Below, piece after piece: positions 31,614 through 33,032 of a stretch of 33,032 nt of DNA; position 1 is the stretch's first letter; each line of letters starts with the position of its first letter. The stretch is from contig JAGMDK010000160.1 in assembly GCA_023128695.1 (NCBI GenBank), positions 1-33,032 on the forward strand, given 5' to 3'. The stretch comes from Phycisphaerae bacterium. Lineage in GTDB: Bacteria > Planctomycetota > Phycisphaerae > UBA1845 > Fen-1342. A program made the translations under genes and the position numbers. The notes beneath the pieces were generated by a model. That model was given only the letters and a program-made list of their open reading frames with translations, made no database searches and had not been told where the DNA came from.

Positions 31614-32633
31614 ATGAAAACGACAGCGGAGAAGATAGGGTTGTTTCGGATGTTCTTCACGGGCTTGCTGAATGTGTACGGAACGTACGACCTCGTCACG
31701 GGCCGAGCCCGGCAGGTCAAGCGAGCAGTTACCGATCGAGTCATCCTCGCCCATCTTCAGGGTAAACAGCCGTACGGAGTCTATCTGCTCGTTGGGGACA
31801 GAATCCGTGCGGTCGTTGCGGACTTCGACATCGATGACCTAGGACCACCGATGGACTTCCTCGCGAGCGCGGAGCGCTACGGCTTGGCCGCGTACATCGA
31901 GCGGAGCAAATCGAAGGGCTACCACGTGTGGATGTTTCTCGATGAGGCCGGCGTGTCGGCCGCGAAGGCTCGGCTTGTCGTGCGGCACGTTCTCGAGGAG
32001 ATCGGACAGCTCAACACGGAGGTGTTTCCCAAACACGACCGGCTCGACACACGAACCACGTACGGCAACTACATCTATGCGCCGCTGTTCGGCGCGTTGG
32101 TTACCAAGGGCCGAACCGTGTTCCTGGATCCGCGTCGCGGCCTGACTCCATCGGCAGACCAGTGGCAGTTCCTCGAGGAAGTCGTTCGAGTGAAAGAGGA
32201 GCGGCTCGACGAGATCATCGAGATCAACGAACTGGACCGGCCAAACGGCCGAGCAGCTGGGCTGCCACGAGAGGGGATACCACTACGACCGTCGGACAAG
32301 ACGCGTTCCGTTTTTGGCCTTCCACCGTGCGCGCAGCGGATGCTCACCGAGGGCGTCAGCGACTACCAGCGGGTAAGGTGCTTCCGCTTGGCGGTACAGC
32401 TGAAGAAAGCTGGTCTGCCTGAAGACCTTGTCGTCGCCGCACTCAACGCCTGGGCAGCAAAGAATCGGCCAACGGGCGAGAAACGCGTCATCACCGAGGA
32501 TGAGATCCTCGCGCAGGTGAACGGTGCTTACTCCAGGGACTATCGAAGCTGCGGATGCGGAGACCCGACGGTTGCGGCGTACTGCGATCCGGATTGCCCG
32601 CTGCAAAACGGGCGTCCGGGCAAGCCTGGATGA
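31614..32633 (+). CDS. Archaeo-eukaryotic-type primase (TOTE/AEP-like)
   Basis: The 339-residue protein matches the AEP primase domain known from TOTE conflict systems and mobile elements. It begins KIGLFRMFFTG, has VILAHLQGKQPYGVYLLVGD, the metal-binding motif VVADFDIDD (Asp70 and Asp72), then AAYIERSKSKGYHVWMFLDE with His104, TEVFPKHDRLDTRTTYGNYI and GRTVFLDPRRGLTPSADQWQ. The C-terminus carries a Cys cluster, SCGCGDPTVAAYCDPDC, a likely zinc site. It would synthesise primers or short DNA, for replication or repair of an element or in a conflict system. I chose ATG 31614 (MKTTAEK) because family similarity begins there; the frame is open to 31524 but that part reads as leader. Helicase and nuclease partners of a full TOTE system are not in the window. 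Confidence 0.85.
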   Translation: MKTTAEKIGLFRMFFTGLLNVYGTYDLVTGRARQVKRAVTDRVILAHLQGKQPYGVYLLVGDRIRAVVADFDIDDLGPPMDFLASAERYGLAAYIERSKSKGYHVWMFLDEAGVSAAKARLVVRHVLEEIGQLNTEVFPKHDRLDTRTTYGNYIYAPLFGALVTKGRTVFLDPRRGLTPSADQWQFLEEVVRVKEERLDEIIEINELDRPNGRAAGLPREGIPLRPSDKTRSVFGLPPCAQRMLTEGVSDYQRVRCFRLAVQLKKAGLPEDLVVAALNAWAAKNRPTGEKRVITEDEILAQVNGAYSRDYRSCGCGDPTVAAYCDPDCPLQNGRPGKPG

Positions 32634-32648
32634 CGATCGAAGTCAGCC

Positions 32649-32909
32649 ATGAAGAAGACAGAATCGCAATCCGAGCCCGAAAGAGCCCCCATTTGCTGGA
32701 TGCATGAGGCCATTGCCTACCTCGGCCTCGACCGGCTGGGGTTGGCCCGGCCTGACCTCGCCGTGCACCGATTGATCCGTAAGGGTGCACTACACCCCAG
32801 GAAAATCGGCGGACACCTCGCGTTCGACAAGTCCGAGTTGGAACGTGTGGCGGCCAACGGGGATCAGAAGCGTGGTCGTGGTCGCCCGAGGAAGCTGCCC
32901 CAGCTCTGA
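32649..32909 (+). CDS. Small HTH (excisionase-like) protein with AT-hook tail
   Basis: The 86-residue protein has a HTH_17-like part, WMHEAIAYLGLDRLGLARPD followed by LAVHRLIRKGALHPRKIGGH and LAFDKSELERV, and a basic tail KRGRGRPRKLP that fits an AT-hook (core GRP). It would bind DNA in both grooves. It follows the primase by 15 bp and is the last gene before the tRNA, the usual place for an excision or replication-control factor of an integrated element, but no integrase is present in the window. Confidence 0.75.
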   Translation: MKKTESQSEPERAPICWMHEAIAYLGLDRLGLARPDLAVHRLIRKGALHPRKIGGHLAFDKSELERVAANGDQKRGRGRPRKLPQL

Positions 32910-32978
32910 AGCCATTCTGCGTGAAAACTGCGTGAAAACAATTGCCGTTAATTCAGCGCCTTTTTCCCTGCCCATCAA

Positions 32979-33002
32979 AAAACCCCTTGAAACAGGGGTT
33001 TT
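32979..33002 (-). terminator. Intrinsic terminator of the tRNA gene, probably bidirectional
   Basis: AAAACCCCT (32979-32987) pairs perfectly with AGGGGTTTT (32994-33002) around a 6-nt loop. On the minus strand it is followed by a run of Ts (32977-32982 read in reverse), just downstream of the tRNA 3' end. It also faces the plus-strand genes. Confidence 0.8.
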
Positions 33003-33007
33003 CTGAA

Positions 33008-33032
33008 CTCCCCGAGTAGGACTCGAACCTAC
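33008..33032 (-). tRNA. tRNA gene, 3' end only (possibly tRNA-Asn)
   Basis: On the minus strand the last bases read GTAGG-TTCGAGT-CCTAC, a perfect T arm, then TCGGGGA as the 3' acceptor strand and G as discriminator base. CCA is not encoded. The 5' part lies outside the window. The predicted 5' acceptor TCCCCGA and G73 suggest tRNA-Asn, but the anticodon is not visible. Confidence 0.8.

Noticed and set aside
1-33032. CRISPR array, rRNA, riboswitch or complete insertion sequence
   Set aside because: I saw no spaced direct repeats of CRISPR size, no rRNA stretches, no transposase or integrase gene, and no second copy of the tRNA 3' end.

Overview
The window is GC-rich and densely coding. It combines an ECF-type sigma factor, a giant Ser/Thr kinase carrying a WD40 propeller, a second kinase with C-terminal helical repeats, and excisionase-like single HTH proteins. 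This mix is typical of large-genome Planctomycetota and relatives; the assignment is an inference from gene content, not from a marker gene. The right edge (33008-33032) is the 3' end of a tRNA gene on the minus strand with its terminator, so the right flank looks like a tRNA-bounded genomic island.

Positions 1-6240 (minus strand) hold a type III-like restriction-modification operon: a HTH protein, a small probably frameshifted gene, a large helicase/PD-(D/E)XK Res subunit, an AlbA/Schlafen-type ATP-binding protein, and a Mod methyltransferase that stops after 316 residues, before its target-recognition region. The system therefore looks disabled or displaced at its 3' end. Positions 6548-11158 (plus strand) hold an ECF sigma factor and a 1284-residue membrane-anchored kinase with about 14 WD40 repeats. 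A 407-bp gap with three hairpins follows.

Positions 11566-26906 are a nearly gapless plus-strand gene train that I regard as the main find. It starts with a ubiquitin-like conjugation set: a JAB/JAMM protease, an E2-like protein, a 65-residue protein and a ThiF/E1-like protein. It continues with a HerA-type ATPase split into two ORFs exactly between Walker A and Walker B, two small helical proteins, a propeller-like protein, a second Ser/Thr kinase, a HTH protein, a beta-rich protein ending in a Gly-Gly tail, a stand-alone Lon-type Ser/Lys peptidase, and two small helical proteins. Stop/start overlaps and short gaps with Shine-Dalgarno sites run through the train, suggesting one polycistronic unit. 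The helical domain at the end of the Lon-like protein recurs in three separate neighbouring genes.

Positions 26934-32909 hold a VirD4/TraG/HerA-like ATPase, the fourth helical-domain gene, two small unknown proteins, an archaeo-eukaryotic-type primase and a small HTH/AT-hook protein. Four intergenic copies of one 38-bp bipartite motif precede genes in this part and read like an ECF-sigma promoter (TGAAAC, 17-nt spacer, CGCT, conserved CGA where transcription should start).

Working model (inference): a defence or conflict island in which phospho-signalling (kinases, propellers), protein conjugation and deconjugation (E1, E2, JAB), proteolysis (Lon-like) and two DNA- or protein-pumping ATPases act together, with part of it controlled by an ECF sigma factor.
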